A stretch of 64,000 nucleotides of DNA from Bacteroidota bacterium (GCA_016706255.1 JADJJZ010000006.1:1054001-1118000); one strand, 5' to 3'. Counted from the first letter of the stretch, positions 25,955 to 36,339 are shown. The notes: generated from the letters alone by a model not told the origin. Program-made: numbers and translations.

Positions 25955-27919
25955 ATGCAAATTAAAAATTTACTTGATTCCATGCGATCAAAAAAAACTA
26001 AAGCGGGCTTATTGTCGCTTGCAATGGCTGCGGGCCTTACGTTTCAGGCTGAAGCGCAAACTATTTATGCCTTGAGCAGTGGTGGTTTATATTCATTTGA
26101 TGCTGCCAGTCCGGCGACAACAAATTTTGCCGGAACAATTACCGGTATAACAGCGGGACAAACAATTGAGGGAATGGATTTTCGTCCCTTAAATGGTATG
26201 TTGTATGCATTAGGATATGACCGCAATTTACAAACTGCTCAAATTTATACGATTAATTTAATGACAGCTGTTGCAACACCGGTAAATGTTACGCCGATTG
26301 CATTAGTATTAGGTCCTGTTGGTGCTGATCGTTTGGATGTTACATTCGATTTTAATCCTACGGTTGACAGAATTCGTGTTATGAGTAATCGTGATTATAA
26401 TTATCGTTTAAATCCGATTACCGGTGGTATTGCATTTACCGATTTAAATATTAATTATGCTGTTGCAGATATTAATGCGGGTGCAAATCCATATGTTGCA
26501 ACGGGAGCTTATACCAATAGTTATGTAGGTTCAACTTCAACCATTTTATATGATATTGATGCACAATTAAAAATTGTTGCGAAACAAGATCCGCCAAATA
26601 ACGGAACATTAAATACTATTGGTAGTTTAGGTGGTGCAGTAAGTAAATCTTTGTCTTCTGCTGATATGGATATTTTTTATGATGTTGCGAGTCAAACAAA
26701 CAAAACATATTTAACCGTAAATTCAAATTTTGAACCGGATCGTTTAATTTCAGTTGATTTAACAACTGGCACCGGAACGCTGATGGCTGTTAGCATTGGC
26801 GGCGGTTTGTATATTGATGATATTGCTTGTTTTATTGACAGAAGTTATCCTGAATTAACAGGTAATTTGATGTATGCATTAAATACAAATAACTTTTTAT
26901 TATCATTCGATAGCAATAATCCATCAGTAATTCGCAAGGCAGTTCCTGTTACCGGAATTACATTAAATCAGGTAATTGTTGGAATGGATTTTCGTCCTGC
27001 AACAGGAGCATTATATGCATTAGGTTATAACGCAGCAACAAGTGAATCACAATTATATACAATTAACGTTGCAACTGGTGCTGCTACTGCAGTTAATGTT
27101 ACACCAACAATTTTGACATTAGGTGGTAATAACGTAGGTGTTGATTTTAATCCGGTTGTAGATAAAATTCGTGTGGTTGGTGCAAATAATGCCAATTATC
27201 GTTTAAATACAGATGGCACATTATTTTTCACAGATTTGAATTTAAATTATGGTGCTGCTGATGTAAACTTTGGTGCAGATCCGATGGTTGGTACTGCAGC
27301 TTATACCAATAGTTTTGCCGGCACATTAACAACAGCATTGTATAATTATGATCAAGCATTAAATGTAATTACAAATCAGAATCCGCCAAATGATGGCACT
27401 TTAATTACAATTGGCAGCAGTGGTATTATGCAAAATTTAACTGACCCGACTACCGATATGGATATATTATATGTTGGTGGAATGAATGTGGCCTATTTAA
27501 CTTCAAATACCGGTGTTTCATTATTTGATCATTTGTATGCGCTTGATTTAGCTACAGGTTCTACAACAGATTTAGGTGCAATTGGAAATGGGCTTGCGGT
27601 GCGTAATATTGCCGCAACAACAAATCCGGAATTAAAAATTGCAGGTGGTATTTTAAATGCTGCAGGAAAATTAAATGTAGATGTATTTCCTAATCCTGTT
27701 CATGATTTGTTAACCGTTAAATTCCATCTTAAAGAAGCATCTGTTGCTCAGGTAAGTATTTTTGATATTTTCGGAAATAATATGGGTATCGGATTTGCAC
27801 AAATGGTAGATGCAAATGCTTCGGTAACTGTGGATGTAAGTCCGCTGGTTCCGGGTTCATATATCGTTAAAATTAATGCATCAGGAAAAACAATTTCCAA
27901 AAGCATTGTTAAGTTGTAA
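25955..27919 (+). CDS. Secreted protein with two DUF4394 domains and T9SS type A signal
   Basis: A 654-residue protein. A Lys-rich start and hydrophobic stretch (KAGLLSLAMAAGLTFQAEAQ) form the signal peptide. Two tandem DUF4394 beta-propeller-like domains follow, at about 36-300 and 310-560, with matching motifs: TIYALSSGGLYSFDAASP and LMYALNTNNFLLSFDSNNP; GMDFRPLNGMLYALGYD and GMDFRPATGALYALGYN; FNPTVDRIRVMSNRDYNYRL and FNPVVDKIRVVGANNANYRL. The end is a type A T9SS sorting domain (LNVDVFPNPVHDLLTVKF to GSYIVKINASGKTISKSIVKL). The biochemical role of DUF4394 is unknown. A terminator follows at 27946. Confidence 0.92.
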   Translation: MQIKNLLDSMRSKKTKAGLLSLAMAAGLTFQAEAQTIYALSSGGLYSFDAASPATTNFAGTITGITAGQTIEGMDFRPLNGMLYALGYDRNLQTAQIYTINLMTAVATPVNVTPIALVLGPVGADRLDVTFDFNPTVDRIRVMSNRDYNYRLNPITGGIAFTDLNINYAVADINAGANPYVATGAYTNSYVGSTSTILYDIDAQLKIVAKQDPPNNGTLNTIGSLGGAVSKSLSSADMDIFYDVASQTNKTYLTVNSNFEPDRLISVDLTTGTGTLMAVSIGGGLYIDDIACFIDRSYPELTGNLMYALNTNNFLLSFDSNNPSVIRKAVPVTGITLNQVIVGMDFRPATGALYALGYNAATSESQLYTINVATGAATAVNVTPTILTLGGNNVGVDFNPVVDKIRVVGANNANYRLNTDGTLFFTDLNLNYGAADVNFGADPMVGTAAYTNSFAGTLTTALYNYDQALNVITNQNPPNDGTLITIGSSGIMQNLTDPTTDMDILYVGGMNVAYLTSNTGVSLFDHLYALDLATGSTTDLGAIGNGLAVRNIAATTNPELKIAGGILNAAGKLNVDVFPNPVHDLLTVKFHLKEASVAQVSIFDIFGNNMGIGFAQMVDANASVTVDVSPLVPGSYIVKINASGKTISKSIVKL

Positions 27920-27945
27920 GTTTAGATTGGTTTCATAATGAGTTT

Positions 27946-27978
27946 AATCACCCGTCCGTTTTGGATGGGTGATTTTTT
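27946..27978 (+). terminator. Intrinsic terminator
   Basis: A 12-bp stem with one G-T pair (AATCACCCGTCC at 27946-27957 with 27963-27974), loop GTTTT, followed by a T-run, 26 bp after the DUF4394 gene. Confidence 0.9.
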
Positions 27979-28100
27979 TTGGGGTTAGATGAGCTTATTT
28001 CCCAAGTTTAAATAAACGCTCACAACAGGCAAACACTCCCAAACTGTTCACATCCTGTTGAAGTGATATGAATCATTTATCAAATTGTCGCAGGAACATC

Positions 28101-28108
28101 TATTTTTG
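28101..28108 (+). promoter_or_regulatory. -7 box deciding the GH57 start codon
   Basis: TATTTTTG fits TAnnTTTG and lies 4 nt before the GTG at 28113. A TTG at 28085-28087 is only 13 nt upstream, so the -33 element is unconvincing. The box lies inside the longer reading frame that begins at ATG 28068, which favours the GTG start. Confidence 0.4.
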
Positions 28109-28112
28109 TCGT

Positions 28113-30533
28113 GTGAAAAGTTTTGTTTGTATACACGGGCATTTTTATCAGCCACCTCGTGAAAATGCCTGGTTAGAGGTAATTGAGCGCCAGGAATCGG
28201 CATTTCCTTATCATAACTGGAATGCCAGAATTTCCGCAGAATGTTACGGGCCTAACGGTGCCAGTCGCATTTTGAACGAGGAAAGTAAAATTATTGACAT
28301 TGTAAATAATTATGCCAATATCAGTTTCAACTTTGGGCCAACCCTTTTGAGCTGGATGGAACAGTACGATAAGGATGCATACGAGGCTGTGCTGATGGCC
28401 GACAAAATAAGTCAGCAACGCCGCAGCGGGCACGGCAATGCACTGGCTCAGGTTTATAATCATATTATTATGCCGCTGGCTTCGGCGCGCGACAGGGATA
28501 CGCAAATTATTTGGGGAATTGCTGATTTTAAAAAACGATTTCAACGTGAACCTGAAGGGATGTGGCTAGCAGAAACTGCGGTGGATACACCAACGCTTGA
28601 ACTACTGGCGCAACATCAGATTAAATTTACCATTTTGGCACCACGTCAGGCAAAGGCCTTTAAAAAAATTGGTGATGAACAATGGTTACCTGTTAATGAA
28701 AATCAGTTAGATACTTCGGTTCCCTATTTATGCAAATTACCATCAGGAAATTCGATTGTTTTGTTTTTTTATAATGGTGTTATTTCGCGGGAAGTTGCTT
28801 TTAACGGATTATTAAATTCAGGAAAATTATTTTCGGAGCGGTTAATTGCAGCCGCAAAAGATACGGATGCGCCACAGCTTATTAATATTGCAACAGATGG
28901 TGAATCGTACGGACATCACCATTATCGTGGTGATATGGCACTTGCGAGTTGTATGGATTATCTCGCCAAAAATAAAAATGTTCAAGTTACCAATTACGGC
29001 GAGTATTTATCCAAATTTCCGGTGCAACATGAAATTCAAATTCATGAAAACAGCAGTTGGAGTTGTGTGCATGGTGTTGAACGTTGGAGAAGTAATTGTG
29101 GATGTACTGATGGCGGAAATCCGGGTTTTCATCAACGCTGGAGAGCGCCATTGCGTGCAGCTTTAAACTGGCTGAAAGATAAAGCGGATCAGGTTTTTGA
29201 AGCGGAATTACGCGCACTAACCACTTCGCCATGGGATTTACGCAACGATTATATTTCTATTGTTCTTGATAGAAGTGAAGAAAATATTACGCGTTTTTTT
29301 GCCAAAAATTTTAAAAGCAGTGTCAGCGAAATACAAAAAATAAAAATGGTTCGTCTGCTCGAAATGCAGCGCCATAGTATGCTCATGTTTACCAGTTGTG
29401 GTTGGTTTTTTGATGAGGTGAGTCGCATTGAAACGAAACAAATTTTGCAATATGCCGATCGTGTAATTCAAATTGCAGAACATGAATCATCGAGTAAATT
29501 ATATCAGGAATTTTTGTTGTTACTAGAACAGGCGCCTAGCAATATTACACAGTACGAAACAGCACGTGGTTTATATGAAAAAGAAATTCGCCCACAACGA
29601 TTAACGCTTACTAAAGTTGGTGTTCATCATGCTGTTTTAAGTTTGTTTGAAGATGTGCCTGAAGAATGTGCCGTATTTAATTATACTATTAAAAACGACT
29701 TCTCCGAAAAAATGATGGCGGGTGAGCAAGTGCTTGCTGTTGGTAATATGTATATTAATTCTACGTTTACTTATGCCAGTCAGGAATTTCAATATGCTGC
29801 ATTATATCTCGGTCAGCACCATGTAATTGGCGGCTACGCTGAAACGCTGGATGGGGAGCAGGTTGAAGAACTTTATTTAAAATTGCGCGATGCTTTTAGA
29901 AAAAGTAATTTAAATGAAGTTATACTATTAATCAGAACCGTTTTTGGCGATAAATCATTTTCATTTGATGATTTATTTGGTGATGCTAAAGAACAATTAC
30001 TCAACCGAATTTTACAAAAAGATATTTCCATTGCAGAAGATAATTATCGCGAAGTGTATGAAAAAACGTTTACGCTGGTGAATATGCTGCAACAGCAAAA
30101 GAAAAAAATTCCTGAATTATTATTGCGGAATACTGCAGCAGTTATTAATGCTGATTTAAAAAAGGTGTTTAGTGAAACTAAACCGAATATTCTGAAGCTG
30201 GAACAATTGGTTGATGAAGCCTTAAAATGGAAGGTGGAGTTAGATGCAGAAAATATTGCCTTTGTAGTGTCTGCCCGTTTATATGATTTGGTGGAATATC
30301 TTTCATTTAAGGTTGATGATATGCAGCATTTGGATAATCTGAGCCGTATTTTAATAAAATTAAATGAGTTAAAATTAAAATTTCGACTGTGGAAAATTCA
30401 GAATAAATATTACCGTATAGGCAAAGATTTTATTGGGAATGAGCAATTTATGAAAACGCTCGGTGAACAGGAGTATAAAACCTGGTTACTTAAATTTAAA
30501 GCTATCGGTGAGCAGTTGAATATTCGCTTTTAA
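28113..30533 (+). CDS. GH57-type glycoside hydrolase/alpha-glucan enzyme with DUF3536
   Basis: An 806-residue protein. GTG 28113 is preferred because it gives the family start VKSFVCIHGHFYQPPRENAWLE; the frame extends back to ATG 28068 but those residues are Cys/Asn-rich and unlike homologues. The N-terminal GH57 barrel includes YHNWNARISAECYGPN, ISFNFGPTLLSWME, GHGNALAQVYNHIIMPL, the catalytic-nucleophile region PEGMWLAETAVDTPTLELL and ATDGESYGHHHYRGD. The C-terminal half (from about residue 400) is mostly helical DUF3536. GH57 enzymes act on alpha-1,4 and alpha-1,6 glucans; the exact reaction is not assigned. The next gene starts 31 bp downstream, with no obvious promoter between, so they may be cotranscribed. 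Confidence 0.88.
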   Translation: MKSFVCIHGHFYQPPRENAWLEVIERQESAFPYHNWNARISAECYGPNGASRILNEESKIIDIVNNYANISFNFGPTLLSWMEQYDKDAYEAVLMADKISQQRRSGHGNALAQVYNHIIMPLASARDRDTQIIWGIADFKKRFQREPEGMWLAETAVDTPTLELLAQHQIKFTILAPRQAKAFKKIGDEQWLPVNENQLDTSVPYLCKLPSGNSIVLFFYNGVISREVAFNGLLNSGKLFSERLIAAAKDTDAPQLINIATDGESYGHHHYRGDMALASCMDYLAKNKNVQVTNYGEYLSKFPVQHEIQIHENSSWSCVHGVERWRSNCGCTDGGNPGFHQRWRAPLRAALNWLKDKADQVFEAELRALTTSPWDLRNDYISIVLDRSEENITRFFAKNFKSSVSEIQKIKMVRLLEMQRHSMLMFTSCGWFFDEVSRIETKQILQYADRVIQIAEHESSSKLYQEFLLLLEQAPSNITQYETARGLYEKEIRPQRLTLTKVGVHHAVLSLFEDVPEECAVFNYTIKNDFSEKMMAGEQVLAVGNMYINSTFTYASQEFQYAALYLGQHHVIGGYAETLDGEQVEELYLKLRDAFRKSNLNEVILLIRTVFGDKSFSFDDLFGDAKEQLLNRILQKDISIAEDNYREVYEKTFTLVNMLQQQKKKIPELLLRNTAAVINADLKKVFSETKPNILKLEQLVDEALKWKVELDAENIAFVVSARLYDLVEYLSFKVDDMQHLDNLSRILIKLNELKLKFRLWKIQNKYYRIGKDFIGNEQFMKTLGEQEYKTWLLKFKAIGEQLNIRF

Positions 30534-30564
30534 AATTATGTTGTAATTTACGCGCCCTACTCAA

Positions 30565-33021
30565 ATGGTGCAACAATATAATGATATTATACAGGCCTGG
30601 TATGCCGGAAAAAACTGGAAAGTTTATCCGTTTCAACAGGATTTGGCACAAGCGTATTTTGAAGGGTATCAGGGTATTTTAAATGCACCAACCGGAAGCG
30701 GAAAAACCTATGCCATGTGGATACCGGTATTGGCCGGATTTATGTCGGGCTTACACAAAGGCATAGATAAACCCGGATTAAAAGTTTTGTGGGTTACACC
30801 TTTGCGCGCATTGGCAAAAGATATTTGTAAAGCATTACAGGAAGCATGTGATATATTAGATACCGGTTGGAAGGTGGAACTACGCACGGGAGATGTTTCT
30901 CAAAAAGTAAAACAGGCACAAAAATTAAAAATGCCTGATTGTTTAATTATTACACCTGAAAGTCTACATGTTTTATTGTGTGGAAATAATTATTCCGATT
31001 TATTTTCCGGTTTACAATGTGTTGTTGTTGATGAATGGCACGAATTATTAGGCAGCAAACGTGGTGTTCAGGTTGAACTAGCTTTATCGCGGTTAAAGGC
31101 AATTCGTAAATTAAATAATGATTCGTTGTGCATCTGGGGCATCAGTGCAACAATTGGGAATCTCGTAGAATCGATGGAGGTTTTATTGGGGCAAGATAGC
31201 AATTCCGATAAATCGATAATTATTCGTTCCGCAGCAAAAAAAGAAATGGAAATACATACGGTATTACCACCAACCATTGATGTATTGCCATGGTCGGGGC
31301 ATATCGGATTAAAATTGTTGCCGGAAATAGTGAATATCATTCATGCAGCACAAACTACATTGGTATTTACCAATACACGTGCAATGGCTGAAATATGGTA
31401 TCATCATATTTTAAATTACGATGAAAATTTAGCAGGATTGCTTGCTATGCATCATGGAAGTTTATCGGGAGAAGTTCGTGACTGGGTGGAAGAAAATTTG
31501 CATGCCGGAACCTTGAAAGCAGTAATTTGTACTTCCAGTTTAGACTTAGGTGTCGATTTTCGTCCGGTGGATACTGTTATTCAGATTGGTTCTCCTAAAG
31601 GTGTTGCAAGGTTTACGCAAAGAGCCGGCAGAAGCGGACATCAGCCCGGAGCAGTTTCAAAAATTTATTTTATTCCAACACATGCTTTGGAGTTAGTGGA
31701 AATAAGTGCGATTAAAGAGGCAGTAAATTCAAACATGGTAGAAAAACGCGAGCCACTTGTTATGTGTTTCGATGTTTTAATGCAATATATGGTTACACTT
31801 TCAATTGGTGAAGGTTTTGTTGCAGAAGAAATTTATCATGAAATTAAAAATACGTTTTGTTTCGCATTAATTACGCCGGAAGAATGGAGTTGGTTAATTA
31901 AAAATATTTCGCAAGGTGGTAATACTTTTCAAGCATACGATGAATTTTGTAAGGTAGGAAAGGTTGAAGGCAGGTATCGCATCATGAACAAGAAAGCTGC
32001 GACTAAACATCGTTTGCAAATTGGTACAATAGTTAGTGATCCGGTTGTGCGTATTGCCTATTTAAAAGGGGGAACATTAGGCACAATTGAAGAATATTAT
32101 ATTGCTTCATTAAAACCGGGAGATATATTTTGGTTTGCAGGATTATGCCTTGAATTTGTTATGTTAAAAGATATGACAGCATTTGTTCGGAAAGCAAAAG
32201 AGCAAAAAGCAGGGACGGCATCTTACCAGGGAGGTCGTATGCCACTATCTGGATATATGGCAGAATTAATGCGCAAACAATTAAATATTGCAGCAACAAA
32301 AGGGATGGACAATATTGAATTCGATATGCTGCAGCCATTGCTATTATTACAGCAACAACGTTCGGTTATTCCGAAAATAAATGAATTGCTGGTAGAAATA
32401 AGTGAGAGTAAAGAAGGTCACCATATTTTTATATTCCCGTTTGAAGGCAGGGTAGTGCATGAAGTAATGGCCGGGTTGGTTGCGTTTCGATTGAGTTTAT
32501 TAAAACCTGTAAGTATTTCTGTTGCAATGAATGATTATGGTTTTGAATTATTATGTAATCAGGAAATTGAAATAGACGAACAACGCATTAAACAATTATT
32601 GCATACCACCAATATGGAAACCGATTTATTTAATTCAGTAAATGCAACAGAAATGGCGCGGCGGAAATTCAGAGATATAGCCGTAATTGCGGGATTAGTA
32701 TTTCAGGGTTATCCCGGAGAACTGAAGCGGGCAAGGCATTTGCAGTCATCATCACAATTAATTTTTGATGTAATGCGTATGTATGAGCCTGATAATCTGT
32801 TGCTGAAGCAGGCATATAGTGAAATTTTATACGGACAAATGGAAAATGCGCGCATGCGTTCTGCGTTATTGCGCATTCAGAAAAGTGATGTAATCATTAA
32901 AAAAACAGAAAAATTTTCTCCTTTTGCATTTCCAATAGTTGTGGACAGTTTACGCGACAAATTAACTTCTGAAAAATTAAGTGACCGTATTAAAAAAATG
33001 GTATTGGATAATGCAGAATGA
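30565..33021 (+). CDS. Ligase-associated DNA damage response DEXH-box helicase (Lhr-like)
   Basis: An 818-residue superfamily 2 helicase. Motifs in order: the Q-like YPFQQDLAQAYFEG, Walker A NAPTGSGKTYAM (about 35-46), TPLRALAKDI, ITPESLHVLL, the DEWH box VVDEWHELLGSKRG, ISATIGNLVESM, then ICTSSLDLGVDFRPVD and TQRAGRSGHQPGAV in the second RecA lobe. The C-terminal half matches the Lhr-core-like region. Homologues are usually encoded with an ATP-dependent DNA ligase, an MBL-fold exonuclease and the PdeM phosphoesterase as a DNA repair set. Here only pdeM follows, overlapping by 11 bp; the ligase and exonuclease are not in this window. Confidence 0.93.
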   Translation: MVQQYNDIIQAWYAGKNWKVYPFQQDLAQAYFEGYQGILNAPTGSGKTYAMWIPVLAGFMSGLHKGIDKPGLKVLWVTPLRALAKDICKALQEACDILDTGWKVELRTGDVSQKVKQAQKLKMPDCLIITPESLHVLLCGNNYSDLFSGLQCVVVDEWHELLGSKRGVQVELALSRLKAIRKLNNDSLCIWGISATIGNLVESMEVLLGQDSNSDKSIIIRSAAKKEMEIHTVLPPTIDVLPWSGHIGLKLLPEIVNIIHAAQTTLVFTNTRAMAEIWYHHILNYDENLAGLLAMHHGSLSGEVRDWVEENLHAGTLKAVICTSSLDLGVDFRPVDTVIQIGSPKGVARFTQRAGRSGHQPGAVSKIYFIPTHALELVEISAIKEAVNSNMVEKREPLVMCFDVLMQYMVTLSIGEGFVAEEIYHEIKNTFCFALITPEEWSWLIKNISQGGNTFQAYDEFCKVGKVEGRYRIMNKKAATKHRLQIGTIVSDPVVRIAYLKGGTLGTIEEYYIASLKPGDIFWFAGLCLEFVMLKDMTAFVRKAKEQKAGTASYQGGRMPLSGYMAELMRKQLNIAATKGMDNIEFDMLQPLLLLQQQRSVIPKINELLVEISESKEGHHIFIFPFEGRVVHEVMAGLVAFRLSLLKPVSISVAMNDYGFELLCNQEIEIDEQRIKQLLHTTNMETDLFNSVNATEMARRKFRDIAVIAGLVFQGYPGELKRARHLQSSSQLIFDVMRMYEPDNLLLKQAYSEILYGQMENARMRSALLRIQKSDVIIKKTEKFSPFAFPIVVDSLRDKLTSEKLSDRIKKMVLDNAE

Positions 33022-33664
33022 AATTGAAATAAGTAAGTACGGGCAAACATTTATTTTGTCGGCTTCCAGATGTTTATTTTGGAAAGAGCAGGAAATATTG
33101 ATTATTTCAGATGCACATTTTTCGAAGGAAACACATTTTAGGAAAAATGGAATTGCGATTCCTGCCGGAATTATGCAACACGACCTTATACAAATATCTG
33201 GGTTGATTGAAAAATTTAATCCTAAAAAAATTATTTTCCTCGGTGATATGTTTCACAGTGAAATAAATGAGGGATTAAATGCATTTATTCAATGGCGGAA
33301 ATTACATCCTCAGTTAAACCTGCAACTGATCGTGGGCAATCATGATATTTTGCCTGATGCCTGGTATACCTTTGCTGCCATAGAATGTGTTCCTGAATAT
33401 TTAGTAATTGATAATCTCATTTTCTCGCATGATAAACTGTCTATAATGCCCGAGCAAAAAATTAATTTTTACGGACATTTACATCCTGCAATTCGCTTAC
33501 AGGGAAATGCAAAACAAAGTTTGCGTTTGCCTTGTTTTTTGTTTGGATTAAATGAAGTGATTTTACCTGCCTTCGGTAGATTTACAGGTGCAAAAACGAT
33601 TAGACCTGATAAATCAACCATTGTATATGCAATTGGCGACCGGGAAATATTTGCAGTGCAATAA
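33011..33664 (+). CDS. pdeM: Ligase-associated DNA damage response endonuclease PdeM
   Basis: A 217-residue calcineurin-like phosphoesterase. The ATG at 33011 lies within the 3' end of the helicase gene (11-bp overlap); earlier in-frame starts would lie deeper inside it. Metal-binding motifs: IISDAHFSKETHFRKNG, IIFLGDMFHS, LIVGNHD and FYGHLHPAIRL. PdeM-type enzymes are found beside the Lhr-like helicase in ligase-associated repair islands and are proposed nucleases. It converges on the yqgE-like gene with only 3 bp between stop codons. Family assignment is strong because motif set and neighbour agree. Confidence 0.93.
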   Translation: MQNEIEISKYGQTFILSASRCLFWKEQEILIISDAHFSKETHFRKNGIAIPAGIMQHDLIQISGLIEKFNPKKIIFLGDMFHSEINEGLNAFIQWRKLHPQLNLQLIVGNHDILPDAWYTFAAIECVPEYLVIDNLIFSHDKLSIMPEQKINFYGHLHPAIRLQGNAKQSLRLPCFLFGLNEVILPAFGRFTGAKTIRPDKSTIVYAIGDREIFAVQ

Positions 33665-33667
33665 AAT

Positions 33668-34234
33668 TTAATTGAGACTTGGGTCTTCGGGATAGTTAAT
33701 AATTTGTTTGTATTCACCACCTACATCGAGTAATACTTTTTTCCAAAGTTCATTATTCGGCACATCAAACACATAACTGCTTTTAGAAGGTGTAACGATC
33801 CATGCATTATCGGTTAATTCTTCATCCAGTTGTCCGGGGCTCCAACCGCTATAGCCAAGAAAAAATTTGATTTTTTTCGGATCCAGGGTGCCATCTTTTA
33901 GCAGTTCACCCATTTGTTCAAAATTTCCGCCCCAATAAATACCTTCTGAAATGAGCAGACTGTCCTCAATGATATCACCATAACTATGCAAATAATGGAG
34001 GGTGTCTTTAGCAACAGGTCCGCCGTAATACAAATCGTTTTTTACTGCATCAAAATCTACCAACGCATCACATACCTTGATGTTCAGCGATTTATTTAAA
34101 ATAAAGCCAACGGAACCGCCATCTTCCAGATGTTCACACAGCATAATTACAGTGCGTTTAAAATTTGGATCCGGCATAAAGGGTTCACTCAGGAGCATAT
34201 AGCCTGCCGCCGGTTTTACCTTATTTTTTATCAT
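33668..34234 (-). CDS. YqgE/AlgH family protein
   Basis: A 188-residue cytoplasmic protein of unknown biochemical function. Family marks: AAGYMLLSEPFMPDPNFKRTVIMLCEH near the N-terminus, DGGSVGFILNKSL, YYGGPVAKDTLHYLHS and the C-terminal FFLGYSGWSPGQLDEELTDNAW. AlgH was first linked to alginate regulation in Pseudomonas, but most bacterial members are uncharacterised. It converges on pdeM and diverges from the T9SS protein at 34414. Length fits the family. Confidence 0.93.
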   Translation of the reverse strand: MIKNKVKPAAGYMLLSEPFMPDPNFKRTVIMLCEHLEDGGSVGFILNKSLNIKVCDALVDFDAVKNDLYYGGPVAKDTLHYLHSYGDIIEDSLLISEGIYWGGNFEQMGELLKDGTLDPKKIKFFLGYSGWSPGQLDEELTDNAWIVTPSKSSYVFDVPNNELWKKVLLDVGGEYKQIINYPEDPSLN

Positions 34235-34413
34235 GCTTTTTGGGTCGTTTTGTTTTTACAGCTCAAATATCTATATATTGATGAATAAACCAAATTTTAT
34301 TTGTGGGAATTCGCTGTGGAGATTGGGTGAAGTAACGTAAAATTAACAACCTGCTATTGCAAATTGTTGTTAAATTTGAAGCTACTTAATACAGATAAAG
34401 CAAAAAAACAGAC

Positions 34414-36318
34414 ATGAAAAAATTTTACTTCGTATTTGGCGCAATGTTGTTTTCAGTAATTGGCAAGGCGCAACTTTCGATACCAACAACCGGCGTTCCG
34501 GTGCAAATTGACTTTACCGGGTTTGCCGGTGCAGGTTTTCAGCCCGGAGGGGGCGGTGGAACCCTGAATTCCGATGAGTGGAGTGCCATCGGTTTTAGTG
34601 AGGGCGATGTTGACTTCGGCGCAACCGCAATTACCGGCGATTTTGCCCGCGGAGTTACAATGGGTTTGGTAACTACAGGAGGTGTTTATGGTGTTGATAT
34701 AGCCGGAAACCAGGGTTTAATGGTTCAACCGGTTGCTGACGATTTTACGCCGGGCAGTTTTATCCTCAAAATTGAAAACAATACCGGTGTTGAAGTTTCT
34801 GAACTGGCAATTGCTTATACCATTTATGTGTTAAACGACCAGGCAAGGTCTAACAGTTTTAACTTTTCCGTATCCTATGATAACGTAACCTATACCGATA
34901 TAACCGATTTAGATTACACCTCACCAGAGGCATTCGATTTTACACCTTATATCACTTTAAAAAGTACTAATATTACCGGATTAACCTTTGGCGATGGTAC
35001 TCAAATGTATTTACGCTGGACCGGTAACGATGTAGGTGGTGCAGGTAATCGTGATGAATTTGCATTAGATGATATTTCAATCACGGCAATTGAAGGTGAA
35101 CCACTTGTTATTGCGACATTCGATCCGGGCGCGTTAATTGTTGATGAATCTGTCGGAATGGCAGTTGGAAATATTTCATTAACCGGTGATACCGATTGTG
35201 AATTAAATATTTCAATTAATGCCGCTTCAACTGCAGATGCATTGGATGCGCCTTTTACTGAATTCGGATTAATTTTTTCTCCCGGCGACCCTACTGATTA
35301 TTTATTTAATATTCCAGTTACTGATGATGCTATTGATGAAGCCGATGAAACTTTAATTTTAGATTTAACTTATGTTGCCGGAACTTGTGCTGTTGGTTTA
35401 CCAAGTACATTAACAGTATTAATTACCGATAATGACGACACACCTCCGCCAGCGTATACTGAATATGATATTGCTGAAATAAATGGTGAAAATGTGGATG
35501 GTGTTGCCAATAGTTTAGATGAAATGGTTGACTTAACCGGTGTAGTTTATGGTATTAATACTTGGGATGGCGGATTACAATTTACATTAATTGATAATAC
35601 CGGTGGTATTAACGTATTTAGTTTTGATAATATGTTTGGTTATGATGTAACTGAAGGTGATGAAATAAACGTGTTAGGTAAAATTTCACAGTTTAACGGA
35701 TTAATTGAAGTTGAACCCGATACCGTTATTTTTATAGATGGTGGTAATACTTTAAAAACACCTGTAAATACCGCAACATTAAGTGAAGCAACAGAATCTG
35801 ATTTAGTGCATATCACAGCTGCATTGGATTATGTAGATATCACACAATGGTTAGGTGATGGTTCATCATTTAATGTTGATTTAACTGATGGTGTAAATAC
35901 CTATGTAATCAGAATTGATGATAATAACGAATTATCTACTATGCCGGCTCCGCTCTTAGGGGGTATATATTTTATAGAAATTACAGGTATCGGTTCGCAA
36001 TTTGATACCGATATGCCGTATACCTCAGGATATCAGTTATTTCCACGTTATGCAGATGATATTAATTTAGTTCCTGTTGAATCAATTCAAGATGCAGCAG
36101 TAGCAGGAATTTCTGTCTATCCTAATCCAACAATGGGCGCATTTACAATTAATGGTAATGTGATAATTGAACGCGTTGAATTAATAAACCAACTTGGACA
36201 AATTATTAAATTAAATGGTACTGCACAGTTTGATATTGCTGCAGTGCCTGCCGGTTTATACAGTATCAAAATCACTACTAATAATGGTGTATTTGCCACA
36301 CAATTAATAAAACAATAA
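34414..36318 (+). CDS. T9SS type A secreted protein with Calx-beta-like domain
   Basis: A 634-residue secreted protein with signal peptide (MKKFYFVFGAMLFSVIGKAQ). Residues 20-230 form a beta-rich domain (SNSFNFSVSYDNVTYTDITD, then WTGNDVGGAGNRDEFALDDIS) seen in many surface proteins. A Calx-beta-like repeat spans about 235-345 (FDPGALIVDESVGMAVGNIS, DAIDEADETLILDLTYVAG, LTVLITDNDDTPPP). A possible OB-fold/DUF5689-like domain follows (about 350-540: AEINGENVDGVANSLDEMVD, GINVFSFDNMFGYDVTEGDE). The end is a type A T9SS signal (ISVYPNPTMGAFTI ... GLYSIKITTNNGVFATQLIKQ). It is followed by a long hairpin terminator. Function of the protein is not known. Confidence 0.85.
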   Translation: MKKFYFVFGAMLFSVIGKAQLSIPTTGVPVQIDFTGFAGAGFQPGGGGGTLNSDEWSAIGFSEGDVDFGATAITGDFARGVTMGLVTTGGVYGVDIAGNQGLMVQPVADDFTPGSFILKIENNTGVEVSELAIAYTIYVLNDQARSNSFNFSVSYDNVTYTDITDLDYTSPEAFDFTPYITLKSTNITGLTFGDGTQMYLRWTGNDVGGAGNRDEFALDDISITAIEGEPLVIATFDPGALIVDESVGMAVGNISLTGDTDCELNISINAASTADALDAPFTEFGLIFSPGDPTDYLFNIPVTDDAIDEADETLILDLTYVAGTCAVGLPSTLTVLITDNDDTPPPAYTEYDIAEINGENVDGVANSLDEMVDLTGVVYGINTWDGGLQFTLIDNTGGINVFSFDNMFGYDVTEGDEINVLGKISQFNGLIEVEPDTVIFIDGGNTLKTPVNTATLSEATESDLVHITAALDYVDITQWLGDGSSFNVDLTDGVNTYVIRIDDNNELSTMPAPLLGGIYFIEITGIGSQFDTDMPYTSGYQLFPRYADDINLVPVESIQDAAVAGISVYPNPTMGAFTINGNVIIERVELINQLGQIIKLNGTAQFDIAAVPAGLYSIKITTNNGVFATQLIKQ

Positions 36319-36339
36319 ATAATAAAAAAATTGCTCAAT

